Shown here in pieces: positions 15,581 through 24,137 of a DNA stretch of 64,000 bases; the stretch's first letter is position 1; every line of letters starts with the position of its first letter. The position numbers and the translations under genes were made by a program. Origin of the DNA: Streptomyces changanensis (GTDB lineage Bacteria; Actinomycetota; Actinomycetes; Streptomycetales; Streptomycetaceae); contig NZ_CP102332.1 in NCBI RefSeq assembly GCF_024600715.1, positions 434,001 to 498,000 on the forward strand, read 5' to 3'. Below the pieces are notes generated by a model. It was not told the DNA's origin. It searched no databases and worked only from the letters and a program-made list of their open reading frames with translations.

Positions 15581-18352
15581 TCAGAGGGGGTCGGCGTCGA
15601 GGGCGTCGAGGAAGAACTCCGCTCCGCGCCCGGCGCCGAACGCGGCACCCGGACCGGTCAGCTGCTGCTCGGCCCAGATGACCTTTCCCTGCCCGGTGTA
15701 GCGGGTCCCCCAGCGCTCGGAGAGCTGGGCCACGAGGAACAACCCCCGGCCGCCCTCGTCGGTCGTGGCCGCGTACCGCAGGTGCGGGGAGGTGCTGCTG
15801 CCGTCGGACACCTCGCAGGTGAGGACACGGTCGTGGATGAGGCGTACGTGGACCGGGGCCGTGCCGTAGCGGATGGCGTTGGTGATCAGTTCGCTGAGGA
15901 TCAGCTCGGTGGTGAAGGCCACGTCGCTCAGGCCCCAGGCGGCGAGCTGCTCCGCGGCGGCGGCCCGCAGTCCCGAGACGGCGCCGGGGTGGAAGGGCAC
16001 ATCCCAGTCGGCGACGCGGTCGGGGCCGAGGCTCCGGGTCCGGGCGATGAGGAGCGCGACGTCGTCCTTGGGGCGGGCGGGCAGCAGGGCGTCGAGCACG
16101 GCCCGGCAGCTCTCCTCGGGGGTGCGGTCGACTCCGTCGGGCGGGGCGAGGGCCAGCCGCAGCAGGTCGAGGCCGACGTCGATGTCGCGGGTGCGCTCCT
16201 CGATGAGGCCGTCCGTGTAAAAGACCAGCTGGCTGCCCTCGGCGAGCTCCAGCTCGGCCGTCTCGTACGGGATGCCGCCCAGCCCCAGCGGGGGGCCCAC
16301 CGGCAGGTCGGGGTACTCGACGTGGCCGCCGGGGTGGACCAGGGCGGGCATGGGGTGCCCGGCGCGGGCCAGCGCGCAGCGCCGCGTGACCGGGTCGTAC
16401 ACGGCGTACAGGCAGGTGGCCCCGGTCATGCCGGCGCCGCCGTCGGGGCCGCCGTAGCCGGCCTCGGCCTCGTCCTGGTCGATGCGGCCGACGAGGTCGT
16501 CGAGCCGGCCGAGGAGTTCGTCGGGCGGCAGGTCGAGGGTGGAGAAGTTGTGGACCGCGGTGCGCAGCCGGCCCATGGTGGCGGCGGCGTGGAGGCCGTG
16601 CCCGACGACGTCGCCCACGACGAGGGCGACCCGGCTGCCGGGCAGCGGGATCACGTCGAACCAGTCGCCGCCGACGCCGGACTGGGCGGGCAGGTACCGG
16701 TGGGCGACCTCCACGGCGCTCTGCTCGGGCAGCGCCCGCGGCAGGAGGGAGCGCTGGAGGGTGACGGCCATGGCGTGCTCGCGCGTGTAGCGGCGGGCGT
16801 TGTCCATGGCGACCGCGGCGCGGGCGACGAGCTCCTCGGCGAGCGTGACGTCCTCGTCCTCGAAGGGCTCCGGCTTCTCGGAGCGCCAGAAGTTGGCGAC
16901 GCCGAGGACCACCCCGCGGGCCTTGAGCGGCACGGTGATCAGGGAGTGGATGCCGTACTCGACGATCCGCCCCGCCCGCTCCGGGTCCTGCGCCTGCCAG
17001 CCGGGCGCGCGGGACAGGTCGGGCACCAGCTCGGCGCGGCCGGAGCCGAAGCCCTTGGCCTGGGGCGTCGACGCCACGAAGGCGATCATGCGGCCGACCG
17101 TGTAGAGCGGGTGGTCGTCGCGGATGCCGCGGGAGGCGGTGCGGCGCATCTCGGTGCTGCTGCCGGTGGGTTCCTCGCCGCGCAGCACGGGGTCGGCGAG
17201 GTCGACGGTGACGTAGTCCGCGAAGCGCGGCACGGCGACGTCGGCCAGCTCCTCGGCGGTGCGGCCCACGTCGAGGGTGGTGCCGATGCCCACGCCGGCG
17301 TCGTACAGCAGGTTGAGGCGTTTGCGGGCGACCTGGGCGCGACCGGTGAGGGCGCGCAGTTCGGTGGTGTCCCGGATGGTGGCGACGGTGCCGCCCGGCC
17401 CTCCGTAGGGGTGGGTGAGGCGCTGGTTGACGGCGAGGAGCCGGCCGGCGGCGGGCACGACCTCGTCGGTGGCGGGCCGCCCGGACACGAGCAGCTCGGC
17501 GATCCGGGGGTCGAGGCCGGGCAGCTCGGAGACGTGCCGGCCCTCGGCCCCCGGCGGGAGTTTCAGGAGCCGTAGCGCCTCGTCGTTGGCGAGGACGAGG
17601 CGACCGTCGCGACCCACGATGACGACGCCCTCGCGCACGGCGTGCAGGACCGCGTCGTGGTGCTCGTAGACCCGGGTCATCTCGGCGGGGCCCAGGCCGT
17701 GGGTCTGGCGGCGCAGGCGCCGGGTGACGAGGGCCGAGCCGGCGGTCGCGACGGCGAGCCCGGCGGCGCTCGTGCCGAGGATGACGGGCAGCTGGCGGTT
17801 GACGACGCCGGTGACGTTGGCGACCTTGAGTCCGGCGGAGACGAGGGCGACCACCCGGCCGTCCGCGTCCGTGACCGGGACGACGGCCTGCACCTCGTCG
17901 CCGAGCGGCCCCTGGACGCGTTCGGTGAGGACCCGGCCGGCGAGGGACGGCTCGATGGTGCCGACGAAGCGCTGCCCGATCCGCTCGGGCTGGGGGTGGG
18001 TGTAGCGGATGCCGTCGGTGTCCATGACGACGATGAAGTCCACGCCCGCCCGCTCACGGGCGGTCTCGGTGAGCGGCTGGAGCTCCTGGGACGGGGCGGG
18101 GGCCTCCAGCGCCTCCAGCAGGCCCGGGGAGTGGGCGAAGGTCTCGGCCACGGCGACGGACCGGTTGCGGGCCTCGCGCTCGCCGTCGTACCGCGACTGC
18201 AGGAGGAGGGCGAGGACGGCGCCGAGCACCAGCAGCACGATCAGCGTCACCTGCAGGGCGAACACCTGCCCGGCGACGCTGCGGGGAAGCCTTTCGGCCA
18301 GTGACCGGACCGACACGCCCCGGAACCGGTCTGTGAATGCGGCCACGCTCAT
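15581..18352 (-). CDS. transmembrane Cache-PAS-GAF-SpoIIE-HATPase phosphatase
   Basis: 923 residues from ATG 18352 (GAGGGGG upstream). Layout: transmembrane helix about 30-51, extracytoplasmic Cache-like sensor (52-187), second helix about 188-209, then the RRQTHGLGPAEMTRVYEHHDAVLHA linker that is normally found in CitA/DcuS histidine kinases, a PAS domain, GAF, SpoIIE (GGDWFDV, VGDVVGHG, FYTDGLIEE, DDVALLI) and C-terminal HATPase (ELITNAIRYG, DEGGRGLFL). It therefore couples a citrate-sensor-like membrane input to a partner-switch output. A close paralogue with the same order is at 53490. The target STAS/sigma proteins are not in the window. Confidence 0.88.
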   Translation of the reverse strand: MSVAAFTDRFRGVSVRSLAERLPRSVAGQVFALQVTLIVLLVLGAVLALLLQSRYDGEREARNRSVAVAETFAHSPGLLEALEAPAPSQELQPLTETARERAGVDFIVVMDTDGIRYTHPQPERIGQRFVGTIEPSLAGRVLTERVQGPLGDEVQAVVPVTDADGRVVALVSAGLKVANVTGVVNRQLPVILGTSAAGLAVATAGSALVTRRLRRQTHGLGPAEMTRVYEHHDAVLHAVREGVVIVGRDGRLVLANDEALRLLKLPPGAEGRHVSELPGLDPRIAELLVSGRPATDEVVPAAGRLLAVNQRLTHPYGGPGGTVATIRDTTELRALTGRAQVARKRLNLLYDAGVGIGTTLDVGRTAEELADVAVPRFADYVTVDLADPVLRGEEPTGSSTEMRRTASRGIRDDHPLYTVGRMIAFVASTPQAKGFGSGRAELVPDLSRAPGWQAQDPERAGRIVEYGIHSLITVPLKARGVVLGVANFWRSEKPEPFEDEDVTLAEELVARAAVAMDNARRYTREHAMAVTLQRSLLPRALPEQSAVEVAHRYLPAQSGVGGDWFDVIPLPGSRVALVVGDVVGHGLHAAATMGRLRTAVHNFSTLDLPPDELLGRLDDLVGRIDQDEAEAGYGGPDGGAGMTGATCLYAVYDPVTRRCALARAGHPMPALVHPGGHVEYPDLPVGPPLGLGGIPYETAELELAEGSQLVFYTDGLIEERTRDIDVGLDLLRLALAPPDGVDRTPEESCRAVLDALLPARPKDDVALLIARTRSLGPDRVADWDVPFHPGAVSGLRAAAAEQLAAWGLSDVAFTTELILSELITNAIRYGTAPVHVRLIHDRVLTCEVSDGSSTSPHLRYAATTDEGGRGLFLVAQLSERWGTRYTGQGKVIWAEQQLTGPGAAFGAGRGAEFFLDALDADPL

Positions 18353-18567
18353 TTGTAACACTGTCCCCCTCGTCCGGCGCCAGATCAGGGGGACCAACAG
18401 TGCCGGCGGGCGCATCTCGTGCCGGTGGGCGCCGCTCCCCCGCGTCCCCTCCGGGCGGCCCCGCGGGTGCCGGGCGTGGCGCCGATGAGGTTCGGAGGGT
18501 GCATTTCCCGCCGTCCTGGCGCGGGTATGGTCCCCGCAGGGCCGACGGTGGGGACTGGGGGCGCGGC

Positions 18568-18852
18568 GTGGCCGAGCGGGAGTTCGAGGAGCGGGGCGTG
18601 CTGATCCGGCGGGGGTGGCGCCAACTGACGACGGCCGGCCGGATCCGGGTCGCCGGAGGACGGCTGACGCTGCTCAACAGTCGGGGCAGCGAGATCGACA
18701 GCGCGCCCTTGTCCGAGGTGCGGCTCCGGGAGCCGTGGTACGTGCCCCGCGGCTGCGTCCGCGCGGTGCTGGGGAGAACCGTGTACCTGCTGCGGCTGCC
18801 GCCGTCCCGCGCGCGGGACGTCGCCGAGGCCGCCTACCGGGCGCGGGGCTAG
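18568..18852 (+). CDS. hypothetical small protein
   Basis: 94 residues from GTG 18568. No motif I can name. The middle reads as a run of short beta strands (GRIRVAGGRLTLLNSRGSEIDSA continuing to LSEVRL) followed by a basic helix, which is reminiscent of PH/GRAM-like folds, but that is only an impression. No transmembrane segment or signal peptide. Codon use matches the genome, so it looks like a real gene. Divergent from the transmembrane phosphatase gene with about 215 bases between starts. Confidence 0.6.
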   Translation: MAEREFEERGVLIRRGWRQLTTAGRIRVAGGRLTLLNSRGSEIDSAPLSEVRLREPWYVPRGCVRAVLGRTVYLLRLPPSRARDVAEAAYRARG

Positions 18853-18952
18853 ACACCCGCAGGAGGCGTGTCCCCGGTGGTTCTCCCGCCCGCCGCTCCC
18901 CCGCCGGTGAACCCGGTCGCCGGCGTAAGGGGGCGCCGGTGTAGTCGCCGGT

Positions 18953-19159
18953 TCAGGACCCGACGGGGAGCGCGGGAAGGTCCTCCCACACCTGCCGCAG
19001 TTCCGTGTAGCGGCGGTCGGGCAGGGCCTCCAGGACCGCGCGTACCTCCGGGCGGGCCCCGGCGGCGGCGATGAGCAGGTCGCTCCGGCTCAGCGCCCCG
19101 TTGGCGAAGACGGCGGACAGGTGGTCGGCGATCTCGGTACGGGTGACGTCGTCTGCCAT
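18953..19159 (-). CDS. DUF2795-like small protein
   Basis: 68 residues from ATG 19159, with GGGGGAG six bases upstream. The sequence VTRTEIADHLSAVF...LLIAAAGARPEVRAVLEALPDRRY is a DUF2795-type helical domain. It aligns throughout with the divergent gene at 19503 (shared VTRxEI, AAGARPE, LP.LP positions), so the two are duplicated copies facing away from each other. Function unknown. Confidence 0.7.
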   Translation of the reverse strand: MADDVTRTEIADHLSAVFANGALSRSDLLIAAAGARPEVRAVLEALPDRRYTELRQVWEDLPALPVGS

Positions 19160-19502
19160 GGCTCCCCCAGGTGTGAGCGCGCGAAGAGGTCGGCGGCGTG
19201 GGTGGCGGTGGGGTCTCGCGAAGTGGTCGGTGCGGCCGCCGGGGGCGGCTCGGGCGCCGTCCCGGCCGTACGGGGCGGGAGTCGGCGCGCGCATCAATCT
19301 AGCGCAGCCGAGCGGCCCTTGAGCGGGGCGACGGACCGCTGGGCGGGGTGCTCCGGGCAATTCCCCGCGCGGTCGCGGGGAGGCCGCCCGCACGTCCCGC
19401 GGCGTTCACCGGACCTCCGGCCGCAGGGCCGGGGAGCCTCCCTGCCCGTGACGGTACGATCGCGTTCGGTGACGGGGCGGACGCGGTGGGAGGACGACAG
19501 TC

Positions 19503-19766
19503 ATGGCGAGGGTGACGCGGCAGGAGATCACCGCCTGTACCCGGGGGGCGTTCGGTTCGGGCTGGGTCGGCAGGGACGGGCTGTGCGCGGCGGCGCGGGC
19601 GGCGGGCGCCCGCCCGGAGGCCGTCGCGGTGCTGGCGGGGCTGTCGCCGTACGTACGGGTGTGCGGGGTACCGGACCTGCTCCTGCTGCTGCCCGGCCTG
19701 CCGGACGGCTCCGAGGCGGAACCCGCGGACGGCGGCGCGGACGGCGGAGCCCCGGCCGCCGTGTGA
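19503..19766 (+). CDS. DUF2795-like small protein, divergent paralogue
   Basis: 87 residues from ATG 19503. Residues 4-70 align with the protein at 18953-19159 (VTRQEITACTRGAF, AAGARPEAVAVLAGL, LLLLPGLPDG). It carries Cys residues near positions 12, 28 and 54 that the partner lacks, and an Asp/Ala-rich C-terminal tail. The two starts are about 340 bases apart, so they could share a regulatory region. Function unknown. Confidence 0.6.
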   Translation: MARVTRQEITACTRGAFGSGWVGRDGLCAAARAAGARPEAVAVLAGLSPYVRVCGVPDLLLLLPGLPDGSEAEPADGGADGGAPAAV

Positions 19767-20057
19767 CGTCCCGGTCTGCAGTGACCCGGGCCAGGGACGG
19801 CGGATCGCCGGAAACGGCAGGTCACACGCCGGACGACACCGGCCGGCAATGAGCGCGAGGGCCCGTTGCGGGGCGGGCGTCCCTGTGCGGCCCTGTGCGG
19901 CCCTCAGGTCCCGGTCGGCACTTCCGGCACGGAACTGCCCGCCGCCCGCCACGGCCCGACCGATCAGGTGTCCCGTCACCGAAGGCTGACCGATCTCATC
20001 GAACGTCGACCGTGACCTGCCGACAGCCGATGCGGAGTCGGCGGTCACACTGTGGGC

Positions 20058-20477
20058 ATGGACTGGAAGACCGATACAGAGGCTCGGGAGGCTGAACTCG
20101 CTGTGGCGCGTGAGCGCGGCCCTGCTCACGTCGTCGACCTGCAGTGGCGGCGACTGCGGGAACAGGCTGTCGAAGCGGATTACTCCGACTTCCTCGTCCT
20201 CCTGGATGCGGCGGCTTCCGAACCGAGGCTGCGGCAGCTCTTCCCGTTCACCAGCATGTGGGTCCTGTGCTTCAGTTCCAACATCGAGAAGCCTTCCCTT
20301 GCGGAGGCGCCGGCTGTGGTGGCTCAACTTGATGGCCGGTTCGAGGTGAAGACCGATCGATGGGGCGACATCATCGGCGAGACCGACTCCGCCCACGAGG
20401 CCATTGCGCTGGTCGTGGCCAACCTCCCGGAGCGTCTCGGCCCGGCCGGACGGCACATACCGGACGACCTACGGTGA
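20058..20477 (+). CDS. hypothetical protein, DUF6193-like
   Basis: 139 residues from ATG 20058 (an in-frame GTG lies at 20052). The segment LRQLFPFTSMWVLCFSSN with the following GRFEVKTDRWGD and HEAIALVVANLPERLGPAG resembles a family annotated in Streptomyces as DUF6193, natural-product-associated. That family link is from memory. GC content and codon bias look lower than in neighbours, and the gene lies in a stretch with decayed reading frames, which suggests later acquisition or relaxed constraint. Confidence 0.6.
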   Translation: MDWKTDTEAREAELAVARERGPAHVVDLQWRRLREQAVEADYSDFLVLLDAAASEPRLRQLFPFTSMWVLCFSSNIEKPSLAEAPAVVAQLDGRFEVKTDRWGDIIGETDSAHEAIALVVANLPERLGPAGRHIPDDLR

Positions 20478-20497
20478 GATTGCTCAGTCTTCGGTGA

Positions 20498-20758
20498 GAC
20501 GGGACACCGCCGATCACAGCGCACCGTGCTCGCCGCTTGGAGCTGGGGGAGCGCGAGTGCACCGGCGGGTGCTGCGGCTTCCTGACCGTGGTCGTGCAGC
20601 GGTTCGGGGAGATCGTGCAGTGGTCGGACTGGGAGGTTCCGTGGGCGGCGCACACGGACATGCCGCACCCTCCGCCGGAGCTCCACTTCGACGCGAGTCA
20701 GTACGACGCCGAAGTGGCTCGTGCTGAGGCGGACCGCTGGTGGCAGGTGCACTCCTAG
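20498..20758 (+). pseudogene. 5'-truncated gene remnant
   Basis: The frame opens just after a TGA at 20495 and runs to the stop at 20758 without an ATG or GTG start; only a TTG at 20537 is available. The translation contains LELGERECTGGCCGFLTVVV and a W-x-DWEVPW stretch that recall the C-terminal half of a common actinobacterial family with an E-x-CTGGCCG-L signature. The N-terminal half expected for that family is absent. Most likely a deletion remnant; a TTG-initiated short protein is the alternative. Confidence 0.5.
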
Positions 20759-20819
20759 GGCCCAGCACGGCGCGGCCCTGCCCGGCGGCTGCGGGCTCTT
20801 ACCGGCCCCGCGCTCCTGG

Positions 20820-21337
20820 TCAGCAGGAACGCCTTGGCAGGCTCAGGTGCTGTCGAAACTCGTGAACATTCCGGCCAGGCGGTGACCGCCGACTGCCTCC
20901 CGAAGCGCCGTCGAAGTGCTGCCCGGATGTGCCGGGCCTCGTCGCGGGCGGCGCGGCCGGTGGTCGCGGTGGCTCGGGCCTCGGGGAGGCGGCGAGCCGG
21001 CGACCGGCCTTCTCCGGGCGGCCCATGAGGTCGGCGGCCTTCTCGGCGTCGGGGCGCGGCGGCACGAGGTGGATCTCGGGGCGGCGACGCCGCGGCGCAG
21101 CTGTTCCATCCGCTCCGGGAGCGGGCTCCAGCCCTCGACGCCGGCGAGTTCGGTGTTCACCTTGGCCAACGCCGCGGTGTACGCCCGTCCGGCGCCCCGC
21201 GGCTGCCGGGTGGTGCCGGCGGGCCGGTGCTGCGGGCCGGTCTCCTCCTCGACGGTGCCGCAGTGGTTGCCGCGCACCGGGACCCACAGCGCGTCCGCGC
21301 TGCCGGTGACCTCGCCCTTCAGCAGGCGGCGCACCAA
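20820..21337 (-). pseudogene. decayed ORF with apparent frameshift
   Basis: Coding-like sequence runs on the minus strand from upstream of 21337 (RRRWFLVRRLLKGEVTGS, then ALWVPVRGNHCGTVEEE) to near 21090, then continues sensibly only in another frame (PEIHLVPPRPDAEKAADLMG). The upstream frame has no start and runs back into the end of the DUF3040 gene. The parent family is not recognised. Interpreted as a broken gene beside the truncated remnant at 20498. Confidence 0.35.
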
Positions 21338-21353
21338 GAACCAGCGCCGGCGG

Positions 21354-21695
21354 TCAGGGATGGAGGGGCGCCCCGGCGGGTGGCGGTGCGGGCGGTGGCG
21401 ACGGGTCGGTCCCGGGGTCCGTGGGCTGTGTCAGCACCGCCGTGAGGACCAGCCCGACCACCGCCACCACGACCGCCACGAGGAAGGTGACCTTGCGCCA
21501 GTCGCGGGGGTCCCGCCCGCCCGGTCCGTCGGCCGGGCGGTCGCGCGGGCGGTCGGCCGGGCCGCCGTGTTCGAAGGGGTCTCCGGTCAGCTGCCTGCCG
21601 AGGGCCGACATCCGGGCGTCGAGCTCGGGGTCCTCGCGCGCGAGGAGCCGCTCGATCTCGGCGAGCAGGCGGTCCTCGTCCATGCCGGACGCCAT
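21354..21695 (-). CDS. DUF3040 membrane protein
   Basis: 113 residues from ATG 21695, chosen because GGAGG lies eight bases upstream; the ATG at 21683 is too far from it. The N-terminal MDEDRLLAEIERLLAREDPELDARM follows the DUF3040 pattern (short amphipathic helix with repeated acidic/Leu residues). One transmembrane helix (KVTFLVAVVVAVVGLVLTAV) and a Pro-rich tail follow. Family members usually have two helices; here only one is evident. Function unknown. Confidence 0.7.
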   Translation of the reverse strand: MASGMDEDRLLAEIERLLAREDPELDARMSALGRQLTGDPFEHGGPADRPRDRPADGPGGRDPRDWRKVTFLVAVVVAVVGLVLTAVLTQPTDPGTDPSPPPAPPPAGAPLHP

Positions 21696-21815
21696 CACGA
21701 CCACCTCCGGTGCGTTCTCCTGCTGGGACGGGTCTCCGCGCCGGGCGGCGCCCGGTCGCCCGCACCGGGTACCCGTCCCGAGCCCACCCGCACGGCCCTT
21801 TCCCGACCTCGTGCG

Positions 21816-22499
21816 TCAGACCTCGGGGAGCGGCGCGTCGTCGCCGTGCCGGACGTCGACGCGCCGCCCGCTGACCCGGTGGGGCGTGACGGCGACCCAC
21901 AGGTCACGCCCGTCGCCCGCCCACGGAGTGGTGTACGCCCGCTCCGCCAGCTCGCGGACCGCACCCGGTTCCGTGACGGTGCGGGCGTCCCCGACGAGGA
22001 GGACGCTCCAGCCCCGGCTGAACGCGTCGTCGATGTGGTCCACCTCGAAGGCGACCTCCGCGCCGGCGGCCCTGGCCGGGAGGGACCCGGAGGAGGTGCG
22101 GAACGCCACCTCGCCCTGGGCGACGAGGTAGTTCACGGGGAGGATCGCGGGCCCCTCGTGGGTGGTCACGGCCACCCGGCCGACCCCGTGGGTGCCGAGC
22201 AGCGTCCAGCACTGGGCGGGGGTCAGTTCGACGAGTTCCGGGTGGAGGGCCGCGTGCCCGATCCCGGGCGGTAGGTCCGTGGTGCCGCCGGCGAGGGCGA
22301 CGGCGGTGGTCTCCAGGGCGTCGGCGAGGCGCAGCAGGAAGCCCATGCCGGGGGTTGCCGCCTGTTCCTCCAGGTACTGGATGTAGCCCGGGGCCGACCC
22401 GGAGCGCAGGGCGACCTCCTCGCGGGACAGCCCGAGCTGTTCGCGGCGGGCGGCCACGCGGCGGCCGATGTCGCTCCTCAGTGGCTCGGGTCCGGACAT
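21816..22499 (-). CDS. XRE-type HTH fused to PNPOx-like flavin domain
   Basis: 227 residues. Residues 8-65 form a Cro/CI-type HTH (IGRRVAARREQLGLSREEVALRSG, then YIQYLEE). Residues about 85-215 form a split-barrel pyridoxamine-5'-phosphate-oxidase-like domain (ELTPAQCWTLLGTHGVGRVAV, PVNYLVAQGEVAFRTSSGS, FEVDHIDDAFSRGWSVLLVG), a fold that binds FMN or F420. Such fusions are known in Streptomyces and could be redox- or flavin-responsive DNA-binding proteins. It lies with stress-type genes, in line with a stress or hypoxia role, which is inference. Confidence 0.85.
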   Translation of the reverse strand: MSGPEPLRSDIGRRVAARREQLGLSREEVALRSGSAPGYIQYLEEQAATPGMGFLLRLADALETTAVALAGGTTDLPPGIGHAALHPELVELTPAQCWTLLGTHGVGRVAVTTHEGPAILPVNYLVAQGEVAFRTSSGSLPARAAGAEVAFEVDHIDDAFSRGWSVLLVGDARTVTEPGAVRELAERAYTTPWAGDGRDLWVAVTPHRVSGRRVDVRHGDDAPLPEV

Positions 22500-22580
22500 G
22501 GCCTCACGCTAGCCGCGCCCCCGGGCGGCCGCACGGCGACGCCCGCGGGCGGGCGGCGCCCACGAACCCGTCCGGGGACC

Positions 22581-22654
22581 GCGGACCGGCCGTGGCGGCT
22601 CCGGACCGGCCGTGGCGGCTCCGGACCGGCCGTGGCGGCTCCGGACCGGCCGTG
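22581..22654. repeat. 20-bp tandem repeat, almost four copies
   Basis: The unit CCGGACCGGCCGTGGCGGCT appears in tandem from 22581 (first base changed) through 22640, then a partial fourth copy. It lies between the divergent starts of the XRE-PNPOx gene and the cNMP-binding gene. No gene is visible in it. Confidence 0.9.
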
Positions 22655-22916
22655 CGCGCCCCCAGTGGGCGCCCCGGAGCGGCCGGGAAGGCCCGGGAGC
22701 CGGATCGGGGACGTCGGCGAGCCGGCCGATCGCCCGGGCGAGGGCCGGGGCCCGCGGGCGGGGCCTACCGGCCGGTTGGTGAGTAGGCTCGAAAGACACC
22801 GTCGTACCGGGCGGGGCGCGCGGACGGGTCCGGTCGCGCGCCCGGCGCACCCGGTGGCACCGCCGGGCTCCGGCGGCGCGGACGACGCTGGTGCGCGGGT
22901 CCACCAGGAGGTTCAC

Positions 22917-23375
22917 ATGAGCAGCACAGCACCGAGGATCAACGCCCTGCCCGCTCCGCACCGGGAGCGGCTGCTGGCGCTCGCCGAGGAGGTGTCGTTC
23001 GAACCGGGCGAGCGGGTCTTCGACGAACACCGCCCCGCGGACCGGTTCTGGGTGGTCCGCACGGGCGCGGTCAATCTGGACTCGCGCGTGCCGGGCAGCC
23101 GCCGTCCCGCCGTCATCGAGATGCTCGGCCACGGCGAGCTCGTGGGCCTGTCGTGGCTCTTCCCGCCGTACGAGTGGGAGCTCGGCGCCGAGGCGATGAG
23201 CCTGGTGCGGGCCTACGAGTTCGACGCGGCGGTGGTGCGCACGCTGTGCGAGGCGGAGCCGCCCTTCGGACTGGCGCTGACGCAGTGGGTCGGGCAGGTG
23301 CTGTCCCACCGGTTGCAGGCGACGCGGGAACGGCTGCTCGACATGTACGCCCCGCACGGCAGCGGCGTTCTCTGA
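22917..23375 (+). CDS. cyclic-nucleotide-binding domain protein (Crp/Fnr-like, no HTH)
   Basis: 152 residues from ATG 22917, AGGAGG five bases upstream. The cupin-like cNMP fold is readable: FEPGERVFDEHRPADRFWVVRTGAVNLD, then GHGELVGLSWLFPPYEWELGAEA in place of the usual phosphate-binding cassette. There is no C-terminal winged helix, so it is not a complete Crp regulator. Similar stand-alone proteins lie in actinobacterial hypoxia/stress clusters. The ligand is unknown; the cassette lacks the classical RxA arginine. Confidence 0.78.
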   Translation: MSSTAPRINALPAPHRERLLALAEEVSFEPGERVFDEHRPADRFWVVRTGAVNLDSRVPGSRRPAVIEMLGHGELVGLSWLFPPYEWELGAEAMSLVRAYEFDAAVVRTLCEAEPPFGLALTQWVGQVLSHRLQATRERLLDMYAPHGSGVL

Positions 23376-23454
23376 CGGCCGGGCGGGGACGGTTGCGGCG
23401 TTCCGTCCGTTTCCCGGGTGTCACCGGCGAGTGCCGGCCGCGCGCGAGCGGCGC

Positions 23455-23478
23455 GTCCCCCATCCTCGGTGGGGGGAC
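23455..23478. promoter_or_regulatory. inverted repeat upstream of CBS-BON gene
   Basis: GTCCCCC and GGGGGAC form perfect 7-base arms around 10 bases, 23 bases before the CBS-BON start. An overlapping alternative stem CTCGGT/ACCGAG is also possible. Could be an operator or a leader hairpin. Confidence 0.35.
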
Positions 23479-23501
23479 CGAGCGAAGGGACGAGCGAGCG
23501 A

Positions 23502-24137
23502 ATGAGGCACCGCAGCGTGGCCGATCTGATGACGCCGGAGGTCGTCGCGGTGCAGCGCGGCACGTCCTTCAAGGAGATCGCGCGGCTGCTCGACGAGTTC
23601 GGCATCACCGCTGTCCCCGTGGTCGACGGGGACGGCCGGCCGGTCGGCGTGGTCTCCGAGGCGGACCTGCTGCACCGGCACACCTCCGGCGAGCAGGGAC
23701 CGAACACGAACACCGCCGAGGGGCTGATGTCCAGCCCCGCCGTCGTGGCGCGGCCCCACTGGAGCGCCGTCGAGGCGGCCCGCGTCATGGAGCGCCGGCG
23801 CATCAAGCGGCTGCCCGTCGTGGACGGGACGGGGCGGATCATCGGGGTGCTCAGCCGCAGGGACCTGCTCCAGCTGTTCCTGCGGCGCGACCGCGCGATC
23901 CAGGAGGAGATCCTGGAGGACGTCGTGACCCGCACGATGGGACTGGCGCCGTCGGCCGTCACGGTCGACGTGAACGACGGGACGGTCACCCTCAGCGGCA
24001 TGCTGGAGCGCCGCAGCCTCGTGCCGATACTGGTGCGGCTGTGCGAGACCGTCGACGGGGTGGTGGACGTGGACGACCGGCTCGCCTACGAGACGGATGA
24101 CACGGGCGCGCTGGCGTCCGGCGACATGACGGGCTGA
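23502..24137 (+). CDS. CBS-domain pair with C-terminal BON domain
   Basis: 211 residues. Two CBS motifs (about 6-62 and 75-130) carry VADLMTPEVVAV, AVPVVDGDGRPVGVVSEADLL and the matching second set RLPVVDGTGRIIGVLSRRDLL. Residues about 143-200 form a BON domain (VTVDVNDGTVTLSGMLERR). CBS pairs bind adenine nucleotides; BON domains bind phospholipid or act in protein contacts. Such CBS-BON proteins are typical of dormancy/hypoxia regulons in actinobacteria. ATG 23502 is at the first conserved residue; the preceding leader holds an inverted repeat. Confidence 0.88.
   Translation: MRHRSVADLMTPEVVAVQRGTSFKEIARLLDEFGITAVPVVDGDGRPVGVVSEADLLHRHTSGEQGPNTNTAEGLMSSPAVVARPHWSAVEAARVMERRRIKRLPVVDGTGRIIGVLSRRDLLQLFLRRDRAIQEEILEDVVTRTMGLAPSAVTVDVNDGTVTLSGMLERRSLVPILVRLCETVDGVVDVDDRLAYETDDTGALASGDMTG

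Noticed and set aside
20820..21337. Transposase remnant
   Set aside because: RRRWFLVRR recalls a segment of IS701-type transposases, but what follows does not match, and no terminal inverted repeats are visible.
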